DNA from: Streptomyces aurantiogriseus
GTDB lineage: Bacteria; Actinomycetota; Actinomycetes; Streptomycetales; Streptomycetaceae
NCBI RefSeq assembly: GCF_014649375.1
Contig: NZ_BMSX01000003.1
Location: forward strand, 248,001 to 312,000
DNA: 64,000 nucleotides
Direction: 5' to 3'
Positions within the stretch are counted from its first letter, which is position 1, and every line of letters begins with the position of its first letter. The notes under the pieces were generated by a model. It saw nothing but the letters and a program-made list of their open reading frames with translations. It made no database searches and had not been told where the DNA came from. This document shows positions 1 through 9,206 of this stretch, piece after piece. The translations under genes and the position numbers were made by a program.

Positions 1-647
1 CTGATGTAGGTCTCGACGACGGTCGACTCGGGCGGGGTGTGCTCGTACTGCCAGACGTGGCGCAGGAGTTGCTCCTTGGGCACGATCCGGCCGCCGTTGC
101 GCACCAGGAAGCGCAACAGCGCGTACTCGGTGGGGGTGAGCTCGACCGTGCGGCCCGCGCGGTGCACGCTGTACGTCGTCTCGTCCAGCTCCAGGTCGCC
201 GTAGCGCAGCGGCGGCCGCTGCGGGAGGACGTCGGCCGGGCGCGTACGCCGCAGGACCGCCGTGATCCGGGCGACGACCACGTCGATGTCGAACGGCTTG
301 GTGATGTAGTCGTCGCCGAAGCCGAGGGCACCGACGATCTCGGCCGGCGCGTCCCGCGCGGTGAGGAAGACCAGGGCCAGATCGGGCCGCTGCGCGCGCA
401 GTTCACGGCCCAGTGCCCGGCCGTCCCCGTCGGGCAGCATCACGTCCAGCAACGCCACGTCGATGGGGGTCCCCCCGCGCGAGCCTGTTCGAGCGTGGGG
501 GAGGGTCCGCCCGGCGAGGGAGAGGGCCTCGCGGACCGTGCCCGCGATCATGACCTCGAAGTGGTGGAAGCGCAGGGCGATGGCGAGCACGTCCGCGATG
601 CTCGGCTCGTCCTCCACGACCAGCACGGTGCCAGGAGCCGTCGTCAT
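1..647 (-). CDS. OmpR-family response regulator (3' end outside window)
   Basis: Two-component response regulator, cut by the window start; about 215 residues are visible. It reads from an ATG at 647. The receiver has the acidic pair E12-D13, the phosphoacceptor Asp in ALLDVMLPD at about residue 68, a Thr in FLTARD and the Lys in YITKPFD. A winged-helix DNA-binding domain follows (ELTPTEYALLRFL, then WQYEHTPPESTVVETYIS). The phosphoacceptor lies about 12-15 residues later than usual because a dispersed GC-rich repeat (plus-strand 465-505) is inserted in frame between helix 2 and strand 3. The partner kinase is probably just outside the window. The family call is firm; the target genes are unknown. 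Confidence 0.9.
   Translation of the reverse strand, partial: MTTAPGTVLVVEDEPSIADVLAIALRFHHFEVMIAGTVREALSLAGRTLPHARTGSRGGTPIDVALLDVMLPDGDGRALGRELRAQRPDLALVFLTARDAPAEIVGALGFGDDYITKPFDIDVVVARITAVLRRTRPADVLPQRPPLRYGDLELDETTYSVHRAGRTVELTPTEYALLRFLVRNGGRIVPKEQLLRHVWQYEHTPPESTVVETYI
465..505. repeat. Dispersed G-rich repeat inserted in the receiver domain
   Basis: A G5-T-C6 start, a CGAGC core and a GTGGGGGAGGG end resemble the element at 1836-1880 in the next gene. It adds residues around 47-61 of the response regulator (PHARTGSRGGTP) without breaking the frame. I recall similar interspersed elements throughout Streptomyces genomes. Confidence 0.6.
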
Positions 648-809
648 GCCCCCAGTATCGGCGGGCCCACTGACAACGGGGTGGGTTCGGCACTTTGGAG
701 TTCCTTGAGAGTCATGGCCGTTCGGCTCCACACGCGTGTGCCGCCGCCAATTCTGGTGCCCAGGACCTGGGGGACCGACCGATCCGACTTTCGACGAAGG
801 AGCTCGAGC

Positions 810-3281
810 GTGGCGGCATTGGCACGATGGTGCTATCGGCACCGGCTGGTGGTCCTGTTGCTGTGGGTGGGGGCGCTGTTCGGCCTGGGATTCTCGGCCT
901 CGACGGCGGGCACGGACTACGCGAACGTCTTCTCCCTCCCGAACACGGACTCCAAGAAGGCGTACGACCTGATGGAGAAGGCGTTCCCCGCGCGCGCGGG
1001 GGACACCGACACGGTCGTCTGGAAGGTCGACGAGGGCACGGTCCGCGACTCGGACGTACGGTCCCGGATCCAGCCCGCACTCGACGAGATCGCGAAGATG
1101 AAGGGCGTCGGCAGTGTCGCCGGCCCCTACGCGGGACCCGAGGGCGCGGCGCAGATCAGCCGTGACGGGCGGATCGCGTACGCCCAGGTCACCTTCACCG
1201 ACCAGGCGAACGCCGTACCCAAGGAGCTCGTCGAGGACGTCGTCGACACGGCGCAGGGCGCCGAACGCGACGGCTTGGAGGTCGAGTTGGGCGGCCAGGC
1301 GATCCAGCGCGTGCAGGAGCCGCCCGCCGGCCTCGCCGAGATGGTCGGTCTCGCCGCCGCCGCGATCGTGCTGTTCCTCGCCTTCGGCTCGCTGTTCGCG
1401 ATGCTGCTGCCGATCGGCGTGGCCATCTTCGGCGTCGGCACCGGCATGTTCTCCACGCAGCTCCTCAGCCATGTCACCGACATCCCCGACCTGGCCCCGC
1501 TGCTCGCCTCCCTGATCGGTCTGGGTGTCGGCATCGACTACGCCCTGTTCATCGTCACCCGGCACCGCAAGGGCATCCTGCGCGGCCTCGACCCCGAGGA
1601 GTCGGCGGTCATCGCCCTCAACACCTCCGGCCGGGCCGTGCTGTTCGCGGGCGGCACGGTGTGCATCGCCCTCGCCGGGATGCTGGTGACCAACCTGCGC
1701 TTCCTGGACGGTGTGGTCATCGGCACCTCGCTCACGGTCGTCCTCAGCGTCCTGGCCGCCACGACGCTGCTGCCGGCGCTCCTCGGCTTCCTCGGCCCGC
1801 GCGTGCTGAGCCGCAGGCAGCGCCGCCGGCTCGCCGCTGGGGGTACCTCCCGCTCGAGCGAAGCCGAGAGTGGGGGAGGGCCGGAGGAGGAGAAGGCGAG
1901 CGGTCTCGCGGCCCGCTGGTCGACGGGCGTGCAGCGTCGGCCCCGTACGATCGCGGTGCTCGCGCTGGCCGTCATGGCCGTCCTCGCCCTGCCCGTGCTG
2001 TCGCTGCGCCTCGGCGCCACCGACCAGGGCAACGACGACACCACCACGACCACCCGGCAGGCCTACGACCTGCTCGCCGAGGGCTTCGGCCCGGGCTTCA
2101 ACGGCCCCCTCCAGGTGGTCGTGTCCGACGGCGACACCACGGCCCTGGTGAAGGACATCGAGGACACCGCGGGTGTCGCCCGGGTCGCCGCGCTGCCGCC
2201 CGCCCAGGGCGTCACCGTGATCCAGGTGGTCCCCACCACGTCACCCCAGTCCGAGGAGACCGACACCCTCATCGACACCCTCCGCGACGACGTGATCCCG
2301 GACGCCGGGGCCGAGGCGCACGTCGGCGGCGTCACCGCCGTCTCCAAGGACTTCGCGACGGTCACCGGCGACCGCCTGCCGCTGTTCATCGCGACGATCA
2401 TCGGCCTGGGCTTCCTGCTCCTGCTGGTCGCCTTCCGCTCCCTGGTGGTGCCGCTGACGGCCGCCGTGATGAACCTGATCGCCGCGGCGGCCTCCTTCGG
2501 CGTCCTCGTCGCGGTCTTCCAGTGGGGCTGGGGCCTGGACCTGCTCGGCCTCGGCAAGGAGGGCCCGATCAACGCCTTCCTGCCCGTGATCATGCTGTCC
2601 CTCCTCTTCGGCCTGTCGATGGACTACCAGGTGTTCCTGGTCAGCCGGATGCACGAGGAGTGGGTGCACACGCGCGACAACGCGCGCGCGGTGCGCGTCG
2701 GGCTCGCCGAGACCAGCCGGGTCATCAACTCCGCGGCCCTGATCATGGTCTGTGTGTTCCTGGCGTTCGTGCTGAGCGGCGACTCGGGCGGGGCGATGGC
2801 GGGCGTGGGCCTCGCGGCGGCGGTCGCCCTGGACGCCTTCATCCTCCGTACGGCCCTCGTACCGGCCGCCATGCACCTGCTCGGCAACGCCAACTGGTGG
2901 CTGCCCGACCGGCTGGAGAAGCGGCTGCCGCATCTGGCGGTGGAGCCGAAGGAGGAGCCGACGGCTGCGGAGGAACCCGCGCGCGGGGAGGGTGGTTCCG
3001 CCTCGGTCGTCCACGGCTTCGTACGGGACCCTGACGGCCACCCCGTCGAGGGCGCGGCGGTCACCCTGATGTCCAAGGGCGGACGTCAACTGGACCGCGT
3101 CACCTCCCTCGCCGACGGCTCCTACATCCTCTCGGTCCCGTCCCCGGGCACGTACCTGCTGTCGACGACGGCCCCGGCGTACGCCTCCCGTGCACGGCAG
3201 TTGACCGTGGCGGACGAGCCGCTGGTCCTCGACGTGGAGCTGGCGGACCTCTCCGAGGACGGGGTGGACGCGGTCAACTAG
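810..3281 (+). CDS. MMPL/RND-family exporter with C-terminal carboxypeptidase-regulatory-like domain
   Basis: Integral membrane transporter of about 823 aa. The GTG at 810 has a GAAGGAG site 7 nt upstream; the open frame extends further 5' but without family similarity. TM1 is at residues 12-30. The two MMPL halves carry the hallmark motifs GLGVGIDYALF (about residue 236) and LFGLSMDYQVF (about residue 598). A dispersed repeat in the inter-half linker (DNA 1836-1880) encodes a G/S/E-rich insert. The last ~95 residues (VVHGFVRDPDGHPVEGAAVTL, DGSYILSVPSPGTYLL) look like a carboxypeptidase-regulatory/CnaB-like beta-sandwich. Family members export lipids or drugs; the substrate here is unknown. 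The gene converges on a TetR gene with overlapping stop codons, so that regulator may control it. Confidence 0.9.
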   Translation: MAALARWCYRHRLVVLLLWVGALFGLGFSASTAGTDYANVFSLPNTDSKKAYDLMEKAFPARAGDTDTVVWKVDEGTVRDSDVRSRIQPALDEIAKMKGVGSVAGPYAGPEGAAQISRDGRIAYAQVTFTDQANAVPKELVEDVVDTAQGAERDGLEVELGGQAIQRVQEPPAGLAEMVGLAAAAIVLFLAFGSLFAMLLPIGVAIFGVGTGMFSTQLLSHVTDIPDLAPLLASLIGLGVGIDYALFIVTRHRKGILRGLDPEESAVIALNTSGRAVLFAGGTVCIALAGMLVTNLRFLDGVVIGTSLTVVLSVLAATTLLPALLGFLGPRVLSRRQRRRLAAGGTSRSSEAESGGGPEEEKASGLAARWSTGVQRRPRTIAVLALAVMAVLALPVLSLRLGATDQGNDDTTTTTRQAYDLLAEGFGPGFNGPLQVVVSDGDTTALVKDIEDTAGVARVAALPPAQGVTVIQVVPTTSPQSEETDTLIDTLRDDVIPDAGAEAHVGGVTAVSKDFATVTGDRLPLFIATIIGLGFLLLLVAFRSLVVPLTAAVMNLIAAAASFGVLVAVFQWGWGLDLLGLGKEGPINAFLPVIMLSLLFGLSMDYQVFLVSRMHEEWVHTRDNARAVRVGLAETSRVINSAALIMVCVFLAFVLSGDSGGAMAGVGLAAAVALDAFILRTALVPAAMHLLGNANWWLPDRLEKRLPHLAVEPKEEPTAAEEPARGEGGSASVVHGFVRDPDGHPVEGAAVTLMSKGGRQLDRVTSLADGSYILSVPSPGTYLLSTTAPAYASRARQLTVADEPLVLDVELADLSEDGVDAVN
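1836..1880. repeat. Dispersed GC-rich repeat inside the MMPL gene
   Basis: The element starts GCTGGGGGTACCTCCCGC and ends GAGAGTGGGGGAGGG, with a CTCGAGCGAAGC core. It resembles 465-505. It encodes the low-complexity linker segment GGTSRSSEAESGGG between the two MMPL halves and preserves the frame. Confidence 0.6.
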
Positions 3282-4078
3282 CTCTCGGACTGCTTCCGCC
3301 GACCCTCCGGATCCGGCGTGCTCTTCTTCTTCGCCGGGTCCGGAAGGGCCTTCGTCATCCCGGGCAGGAAGTCCGTGAACAGCTCGTGCACCTCGTGGAC
3401 GAGCGGCCGCAGCACCCGGAAGCGGGACAGGGCGACCCCGCGCGCGGTGAGGCGCGCGCCCCGCTCCGCGAGCCGGTAACTGCGCTCACGGCCCTCCGTG
3501 CGGTCGAAGATCCAGTACAGGACGAGACCCATCTGGGCGAGCCACATCAACTCGGGCAGCGCCTCCCGCAGTTCCTCGGGCACCTTCGCCCGGGAACCCG
3601 CGAGCACCTCCTTCTGGACGCCGATCGCCTCCACGCGCGCGTGCTCCGACTCCGGGGAGAAGGGGCTGAGCGGGCTGTCCGGGTCGGCGGCGTTCTTGAA
3701 GAACTGCACCGCGAACTCGTGGTACGGCGTGGCCACGTCCAGCCACGTCCGCAGAACGCCCGCCAGCCGCGCCTCCAGGCTCGTCTCCCGCGCCAGAACC
3801 TCCCGGACCGCCTCCCGGTGCTCGGCGGCGAGACGGTCGTAGAAGCCCTGGATGAGGTGTTCCTTGCCGGCGAAGTAGTAGTACGCGTTGCCGACGGAGA
3901 CCCCGGCCTCCTGCGCGATGGCCCGCATCGTGGTCTTGTCGTAGCCGCGCTCCTGGAACAGTCGCATCGCCGTCTCCAGGATCAGCGCGCGGGTCTGCTC
4001 CGACTTGGACCGGGCGGCGGCCTCGTGGGGCTCGTTCGGGGGACCGGCCTCGGCGGGGCCGTCGTTGTTCGCGGGCAC
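3278..4078 (-). CDS. TetR/AcrR-family transcriptional regulator
   Basis: A 266-aa one-component repressor. The N-terminal helix-turn-helix spans about residues 24-75 (TRALILETAMRLFQERGYDKTT, then AGVSVGNAYYYFAGKEHLI), followed by a long ligand-binding domain. It uses a GTG start without a strong ribosome site, so the exact start is uncertain. The C-terminal tail is Lys/Pro rich. Its stop overlaps that of the MMPL gene (CTAG), with the genes convergent. MMPL exporters are often controlled by adjacent TetR proteins, but no operator was identified here. Confidence 0.9.
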   Translation of the reverse strand: MPANNDGPAEAGPPNEPHEAAARSKSEQTRALILETAMRLFQERGYDKTTMRAIAQEAGVSVGNAYYYFAGKEHLIQGFYDRLAAEHREAVREVLARETSLEARLAGVLRTWLDVATPYHEFAVQFFKNAADPDSPLSPFSPESEHARVEAIGVQKEVLAGSRAKVPEELREALPELMWLAQMGLVLYWIFDRTEGRERSYRLAERGARLTARGVALSRFRVLRPLVHEVHELFTDFLPGMTKALPDPAKKKSTPDPEGRRKQSES

Positions 4079-4133
4079 GGACAGAGAGCCTAGCCAGTGG
4101 GGCGGACGCCGTGGTCACAGGCCGAGCGGCCGG

Positions 4134-4541
4134 CTACGTCCGCCCCAGCTCCGGCCGCTTGGAGTAGTCCGTGAACCCCAGGACGTTCCCCCAGGGGTCG
4201 GCGACCTCGACGGTCCAGCCGGTGGCCACGGAGAACGGCTCGTCCAGCGGCGTGACACCGGCGCCCGCCAGCCGCCGCGCCGCCGCCCGGGCGTCCGGGA
4301 CCTCCAGCCAGACGCGCGGGGAGGGCCACGGCGGCGGCCGGCGCCCCAGCCCGTGCTCCTCCCGCAGCAGGATCCCGGGCGTCTCGCCCCCGACCCTCAG
4401 CAGCGCGATCCCGGCCTCGTCGAGCCGGAACGCCACCGCGAACCCCGCCCGCTCGTAGAACCCCACGGCCTCCCCGAGGGCCCCTACGGGCAGCAGCACG
4501 TTGTCGAACCCGAGCAGGTCGTACGACTGGTCGTCTGACAT
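4134..4541 (-). CDS. VOC (glyoxalase/bleomycin-resistance) family protein
   Basis: A 135-aa protein with a vicinal-oxygen-chelate fold: an N-terminal beta-alpha unit (LLGFDNVLLPVGALGEAVGFYERAGFAVAFRL) and a second half ending in VEVADPWGNVLGFTDYSKRPEL, the typical DPxGN signature. ATG start. Members include glyoxalases, dioxygenases and resistance proteins; metal ligands and substrate cannot be assigned. Confidence 0.85.
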   Translation of the reverse strand: MSDDQSYDLLGFDNVLLPVGALGEAVGFYERAGFAVAFRLDEAGIALLRVGGETPGILLREEHGLGRRPPPWPSPRVWLEVPDARAAARRLAGAGVTPLDEPFSVATGWTVEVADPWGNVLGFTDYSKRPELGRT

Positions 4542-4737
4542 GCCGTCAGATTAGGTACGGCCCACGCCCCGAACGGTCTTCGACGCAAAGAGCGCCCCAT
4601 TTTTCCACCACGTGCGTCCGGTGGCGCCACAGTCGTCATCAGCCCGGCTTCTCACAGACCGCCCTTCTCCTGCAAGATGACCTGCACTCACCTCTTTGTG
4701 TCGTACATCCGATCATCTGGCCTCGGGAGAAACCACC

Positions 4738-5214
4738 TTGTCCGAACAGCCGCAGCAGCCGCAGCAGCCCCCTCAGCCCGGGTACGGGTACCCCCAGTCG
4801 GGTTCCAACCCGTACGCGGGCGGCCAGCCCGGCCCCTACGGGTACCCGCAGGCCGGCCAGCCCGGTCAGCCCGGCCAGCCCGGTCAGCAGCCGGGTTACC
4901 CGCAGGCCGGCTACCCCGCCCCGGGTGCCTACCCGCCCCCCGGTGGTGGCTACCCCGGCGGGGACCCCAACGCGCCCTACGGATACGACCCGTACGGGCG
5001 CCCCTACTCCGACAAGTCGAAGATCGTCGCGGGCATCCTCCAGCTCTTCCTGGGGACCTTCGGCGTCGGCCGGTTCTACATCGGCCACGTCGGTCTGGGC
5101 CTCGCCCAGCTGTTCACCTGCGGCGGCCTCGGCATCTGGGCGCTGGTCGACGGCATCATCCTGCTGACGAGCAACGACAAGACCGACGCCCAGGGGCGGA
5201 TCCTGCGTGGCTGA
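4738..5214 (+). CDS. TM2-domain membrane protein with P/Q/G/Y-rich N-terminus
   Basis: About 158 aa from a TTG at 4738 preceded by GGGAGA, which fits better than the upstream ATG at 4696. The first ~80 residues are Pro/Gln/Gly/Tyr rich with [13 protein letters not shown] repeats. The C-terminal part is a TM2 domain: [25 protein letters not shown], then [16 protein letters not shown], i.e. two membrane helices. The N-terminal tail is probably cytoplasmic and disordered. Function unknown. The stop overlaps the next gene by 8 nt, indicating coupling. A near-identical TM2 core is encoded again at 5838-6101. Confidence 0.9.
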   Translation: MSEQPQQPQQPPQPGYGYPQSGSNPYAGGQPGPYGYPQAGQPGQPGQPGQQPGYPQAGYPAPGAYPPPGGGYPGGDPNAPYGYDPYGRPYSDKSKIVAGILQLFLGTFGVGRFYIGHVGLGLAQLFTCGGLGIWALVDGIILLTSNDKTDAQGRILRG

Positions 5215-5617
5215 CGCGGTGGGCGGGGAGCGTACGTCCCCGCTGCGGCACCCGGCGGCGGCACCCCTCGCGGTGCTCGCCGCCGGGACGGCCGGCTCCG
5301 CCTACCTCTACGTCACCGATCCCCACGAGCCCGGGCACCTCCTGCCCCAGTGCCCGTTCCGGCTCGTCACCGGCCTGCTCTGCCCCGCCTGCGGCGGCAC
5401 CCGCATGGCCTACGACCTGATGCACGGCCACTTCGCCGAGGCCTGGCTCGACAACCGGGCCCTGCTGCTCGCCTCGCCGTTCGCACTCGCCCTGCTCGGG
5501 CGGTGGATGTGGGAGGGACTGCGCGGCCGCAGCTGGCGGCCCGGCCTCGGCCGGCCGGCCCAGGCCGTCATCCTCGGTCTCGCCGTCACCTGGACCGTCC
5601 TGCGCAACCTCCTCTAG
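5207..5617 (+). CDS. DUF2752 membrane protein
   Basis: A 136-aa protein that starts with GTG inside the end of the TM2 gene. The DUF2752 signature is clear: [23 protein letters not shown], followed by an aromatic-rich segment and hydrophobic helices near residues 15-32, 78-98 and 115-133. The CPxCGxTR motif is a conserved cysteine pair of unknown role. Such genes often sit beside TM2 genes in actinobacteria. Function unknown. Confidence 0.85.
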   Translation: MADAVGGERTSPLRHPAAAPLAVLAAGTAGSAYLYVTDPHEPGHLLPQCPFRLVTGLLCPACGGTRMAYDLMHGHFAEAWLDNRALLLASPFALALLGRWMWEGLRGRSWRPGLGRPAQAVILGLAVTWTVLRNLL

Positions 5618-5672
5618 CCCCGCACGGCTGACCGGAATGACACGTGCAGTGGCGCGATTTGATCACGGAATA

Positions 5673-5686
5673 GGAACGATCGTTCC
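5673..5686. promoter_or_regulatory. Perfect 14-bp palindrome (possible operator)
   Basis: GGAACGATCGTTCC lies in the 220-nt spacer before the second TM2 gene. A perfect palindrome of this length and lower GC stands out in this DNA. It is a candidate regulator-binding site; no binder can be named. Confidence 0.3.
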
Positions 5687-5837
5687 CCCGCATTCCCTTC
5701 GCCCCACCACTCTCTCTAGGCTCACGGGTCACAGGGGGGACGTTCCGGCATGTCCATGCACGGTCGGTGCGTACGTGAGGTTTCTCGTCGCATCCCTCCT
5801 GGACTCCCCATTCGTAGTCATTCCAGGAGCAGTACTC

Positions 5838-6101
5838 ATGACCGTCCCCACCCCTGACGCCCCCTACGGTGTCGACCCGCTCGGCCGCCCGTACTCCGAC
5901 AAGTCGAAGATCGTCGCGGGTATCCTCCAGCTCTTCCTGGGCACCCTCGGCATCGGCCGCTTCTACGTCGGCTCCGTCGGCGTGGGTGTCGCCCAGCTCC
6001 TCACCTGCGGTGGCCTCGGCTTCTGGGCGCTGATCGACGGAATCCTGTTCCTCACCAGCAACGACCGCACCGACAAGCAGGGCCGCATCCTGCGCGGCTG
6101 A
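5838..6101 (+). CDS. Short TM2-domain membrane protein
   Basis: An 87-aa paralogue of the TM2 protein at 4738-5214, lacking the long P/Q-rich tail. The ATG at 5838 has an AGGAG site at 5825-5829. The TM2 core ([20 protein letters not shown], ending DKQGRILRG) is almost identical in protein and DNA to its neighbour, pointing to duplication. Two predicted membrane helices. A strong bidirectional terminator follows. Confidence 0.88.
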   Translation: MTVPTPDAPYGVDPLGRPYSDKSKIVAGILQLFLGTLGIGRFYVGSVGVGVAQLLTCGGLGFWALIDGILFLTSNDRTDKQGRILRG

Positions 6102-6114
6102 ACCAGGTGCCACA

Positions 6115-6154
6115 CGCCGAGGGCCCCGCTCCTGCAGGAGCGGGGCCCTCGGCG
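6115..6154. terminator. Bidirectional terminator between TM2 gene and sdhB
   Basis: A perfect 40-nt palindrome (20-bp arms, centred at CCTGCAGG), GC rich, sits exactly between two convergent genes. It would fold as a long hairpin in transcripts from either side. Confidence 0.85.
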
Positions 6155-6174
6155 TCGTTGGTGCGAGCCGGTGG

Positions 6175-6945
6175 TCAGAAGCGGCGCGTGATCAGCGCCC
6201 GCTTGACCTCCTGGATCGCCTTCGTGACCTCGATACCGCGAGGGCAGGCGTCCGTGCAGTTGAAGGTCGTGCGGCAACGCCACACGCCGTCCTTGTCGTT
6301 GAGGATCTCCAGGCGCTGCTCGCCGGCCTCGTCACGCGAGTCGAAGATGAAGCGGTGCGCGTTGACGATGGCCGCCGGACCGAAGTACTGGCCGTCGTTC
6401 CAGAAGACCGGGCACGAGGACGTGCAGGCGGCGCAGAGGATGCACTTCGTGGTGTCGTCGAAGCGCTCGCGGTCCTCGGCGGACTGCAGCCGCTCACGCG
6501 TGGGCTCGTTCGTGTCCTTCGTGATGAGGAAGGGCATGACGTCCCGGTACGCCTGGAAGAACGGCTCCATGTCCACGACCAGGTCCTTCAGGACCGTGAG
6601 GCCCTTTATGGGCTCGATCGTGATCGGCTTCTCGGGGTTGATGTCCTTGATGAGGGTCTTGCAGGCAAGACGGTTCTTGCCGTTGATCCGCATCGCGTCG
6701 GACCCGCAGATGCCGTGCGCGCAGGAGCGGCGGAAGGTCAGCGTGCCGTCGACGTCCCACTTGATCTTGTGGAGGCCGTCGAGGACGCGCTCCTTCGGGT
6801 CGATCTCCAGCTGGAAGTCTTCCCAGGTCGCCTCCGCCGAGACCTCCGGGTTGAACCGGCGGACCCGGAAGGTGACGGTGATGTACGGAGAGGCCGCGGA
6901 CCCCGCGTCGGGAGTCTCGGCCTTGTCCATGACAGGGGTAGCCAT
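6175..6945 (-). CDS. sdhB: Succinate dehydrogenase iron-sulfur subunit
   Basis: 256 aa. It carries the three Fe-S clusters that pass electrons from SdhA flavin to quinone. The [2Fe-2S] ligands lie at about C75, C80, D83 and C95 (SCAHGICGSD, then NRLAC), with Asp replacing a Cys as in E. coli SdhB. The [4Fe-4S] and [3Fe-4S] motifs are CILCAACTSSCP and CRTTFNCTDACPRG. Last gene of sdhCDAB; its start overlaps the sdhA stop (ATGA). Peripheral on the cytoplasmic membrane face. Confidence 0.97.
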   Translation of the reverse strand: MATPVMDKAETPDAGSAASPYITVTFRVRRFNPEVSAEATWEDFQLEIDPKERVLDGLHKIKWDVDGTLTFRRSCAHGICGSDAMRINGKNRLACKTLIKDINPEKPITIEPIKGLTVLKDLVVDMEPFFQAYRDVMPFLITKDTNEPTRERLQSAEDRERFDDTTKCILCAACTSSCPVFWNDGQYFGPAAIVNAHRFIFDSRDEAGEQRLEILNDKDGVWRCRTTFNCTDACPRGIEVTKAIQEVKRALITRRF

Positions 6946-8699
6946 CAGTACTTACGCTCCATCGGCTGGTAGCGGGTCTGGACGACCGGCTTGTAGTCGA
7001 GGCGGACGGTCTCGGTGCCGTCGTCGCCGACCTCGCGGTACGCCATGGTGTGGCGCATGAAGTTGACGTCGTCGCGGTTCGGGTAGTCCTCGCGGTAGTG
7101 ACCGCCGCGGGACTCCTTGCGGGCCAGCGCCGACACGGCCATGACCTCGGCCAGGTCGAGCAGGTTGCCCAGTTCGATGGCCTCCAGCAGGTCGGTGTTG
7201 AACCGCTTGCCCTTGTCCTGGATCGCCACGTTCTTGAAGCGCTCGCGCAGCTCGGTGATCTTCTCGACGGCCGTCTTGATCGTCTGCTCGGTGCGGAACA
7301 CCATGACGTTGGCGTCCATGGTCTCCTGCAGCTCGCGCCGCAGCGTCGCCACCCGCTCGGTCCCGGTCGAGGTGCGCAGCCGCTCGATCTGCTCCTCCAC
7401 CAGGGACGCCGGGTTCTCGGGCAGCTCGACGAAGTCGGCCTTCTGGGAGTACTCGGCGGCGGCGATGCCCGCGCGGCGGCCGAACACGTTGATGTCCAGC
7501 AGCGAGTTGGTGCCCAGACGGTTGGCGCCGTGCACCGACACACAGGCGACCTCGCCGGCCGCGTACAGGCCCGGGACGACCGTGGTGTTGTCGGCGAGCA
7601 CCTCACCCTCGACGTTCGTCGGGATGCCGCCCATCGCGTAGTGCGCGGTGGGCTGGATCGGGATCGGGTCCGTGTACGGCTCGATGCCCAGGTAGGTGCG
7701 GGCGAACTCGGTGATGTCCGGGAGCTTGGCGTCCAGCTGCTCCGGCGGGAGGTGCGTGAGGTCCAGGTAGACGTGGTCGCCCTCGGGACCGCAGCCGCGG
7801 CCCTCACGGATCTCCGTGTAGATGGAGCGGGAGACGACGTCACGGGACGCGAGGTCCTTCATGACCGGCGCGTACTTCTCCATGAAGCGCTCGCCGTCCT
7901 TGTTGCGCAGGATGCCGCCCTCACCACGGGCGCCCTCCGTCAGCAGGATGCCCATGCGCCAGATGCCGGTCGGGTGGAACTGGAAGAACTCCATGTCCTC
8001 CAGCGGCAGCCCGCGCCGGTACACGGCCGCCTGGCCGTCACCGGTCAGCGTGTGCGCGTTGGACGTCACCTTGAAGAACTTGCCGCAGCCGCCGGACGCG
8101 TAGATCACGGCCTTCGCCTGGAAGACGTGGATCTCACCGGTGGCCAGCTCGTAGGCGACCACACCGGCGGACTTCTTGATGCCGTCCTCTTCGGTGATCA
8201 GCTGGTCGAGGACGTAGAACTCGTTGAAGAACTCGACGCCCTCCTTGACGCAGTTCTGGTACAGCGTCTGGAGGATCATGTGACCGGTGCGGTCGGCCGC
8301 GTAGCAGGAGCGGCGGACCGGGGCCTCGCCGTGGTTGCGGCTGTGGCCGCCGAAGCGGCGCTGGTCGATCGTCCCGTCGGGCGTCCGGTTGAACGGCAGG
8401 CCCATCTTCTCCAGGTCGAGGACGGAGTCGATGGCCTCCTTCGCCAGGATCTCGGCGGCGTCCTGGTCGACCAGGTAGTCACCGCCCTTGACCGTGTCGA
8501 AGGTGTGCCACTCCCAGTTGTCCTCCTCCACGTTGGCCAGCGCGGCGGCCATGCCGCCCTGCGCGGCGCCCGTGTGGGAGCGGGTGGGGTAGAGCTTCGT
8601 CAGGACAGCGGTGCGGCTGCGCTTCGTCGACTCGATGGCCGCGCGCATACCGGCGCCACCGGCGCCGACGATGACGGTGTCGTACTTGTGGATCTTCAT
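6945..8699 (-). CDS. sdhA: Succinate dehydrogenase flavoprotein subunit
   Basis: 584 aa, a normal length. It oxidises succinate to fumarate with covalently bound FAD. The N-terminal Rossmann motif is [30 protein letters not shown] contains the FAD-linking His; HPTGI and [13 protein letters not shown] are conserved active-site and FAD segments. It overlaps sdhB by 1-4 nt and follows sdhD closely. Confidence 0.98.
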   Translation of the reverse strand: MKIHKYDTVIVGAGGAGMRAAIESTKRSRTAVLTKLYPTRSHTGAAQGGMAAALANVEEDNWEWHTFDTVKGGDYLVDQDAAEILAKEAIDSVLDLEKMGLPFNRTPDGTIDQRRFGGHSRNHGEAPVRRSCYAADRTGHMILQTLYQNCVKEGVEFFNEFYVLDQLITEEDGIKKSAGVVAYELATGEIHVFQAKAVIYASGGCGKFFKVTSNAHTLTGDGQAAVYRRGLPLEDMEFFQFHPTGIWRMGILLTEGARGEGGILRNKDGERFMEKYAPVMKDLASRDVVSRSIYTEIREGRGCGPEGDHVYLDLTHLPPEQLDAKLPDITEFARTYLGIEPYTDPIPIQPTAHYAMGGIPTNVEGEVLADNTTVVPGLYAAGEVACVSVHGANRLGTNSLLDINVFGRRAGIAAAEYSQKADFVELPENPASLVEEQIERLRTSTGTERVATLRRELQETMDANVMVFRTEQTIKTAVEKITELRERFKNVAIQDKGKRFNTDLLEAIELGNLLDLAEVMAVSALARKESRGGHYREDYPNRDDVNFMRHTMAYREVGDDGTETVRLDYKPVVQTRYQPMERKY

Positions 8700-8718
8700 G
8701 ATTCTCGCAGCCCCGTGC

Positions 8719-9201
8719 CTAGCGGATGTTCGGGTCGAAGGTGAAGATCACCAGCGTGCCGAGCAGGATGGTGAACACCGTGGCCGTGTAGAGCAGGCCC
8801 TTCAGCCACAGCCGGGTGTTCGGGCGCTCGGCGTAGTCGTTGATGACCGTGCGCAGGCCGTTGGCACCGTGCAGCATCGCCAGCCACAGCATCAGCAGGT
8901 CCCAGACCTGCCAGAACGGGGACGCCCAGCGGCCGGCCACGAAGGCGAAGCCGATCTTCGAGACGCCGCCGTCCAGGACGAGCTGGATCAGCAGGTGGCC
9001 GATGACCAGGACGACCAGCACGATGCCGGACAGGCGCATGAACAGCCAGGCGGCCATCTCGAAGTTGCCCCGGGTCGACTTCGGGGTCTTCTTGGTGCGC
9101 TTGCGCGGGGCCTCGATCAGGGGCGCCGGGTTGTCGACGGAGTAGCCGGTGTCGCCCTCGACGGGGCCGATCCCGGACGCGGTGGTTTCAGTGGTGGCCA
9201 T
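8719..9201 (-). CDS. sdhD: Succinate dehydrogenase membrane anchor subunit
   Basis: 160 aa with a ~45-residue basic cytoplasmic N-terminus and three membrane helices. [17 protein letters not shown] contains the His that usually ligates haem b. It anchors SdhAB and forms part of the quinone site. It lies between sdhC (5-nt spacing) and sdhA (19-nt spacing). Confidence 0.93.
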   Translation of the reverse strand: MATTETTASGIGPVEGDTGYSVDNPAPLIEAPRKRTKKTPKSTRGNFEMAAWLFMRLSGIVLVVLVIGHLLIQLVLDGGVSKIGFAFVAGRWASPFWQVWDLLMLWLAMLHGANGLRTVINDYAERPNTRLWLKGLLYTATVFTILLGTLVIFTFDPNIR

Positions 9202-9206
9202 CTGCC

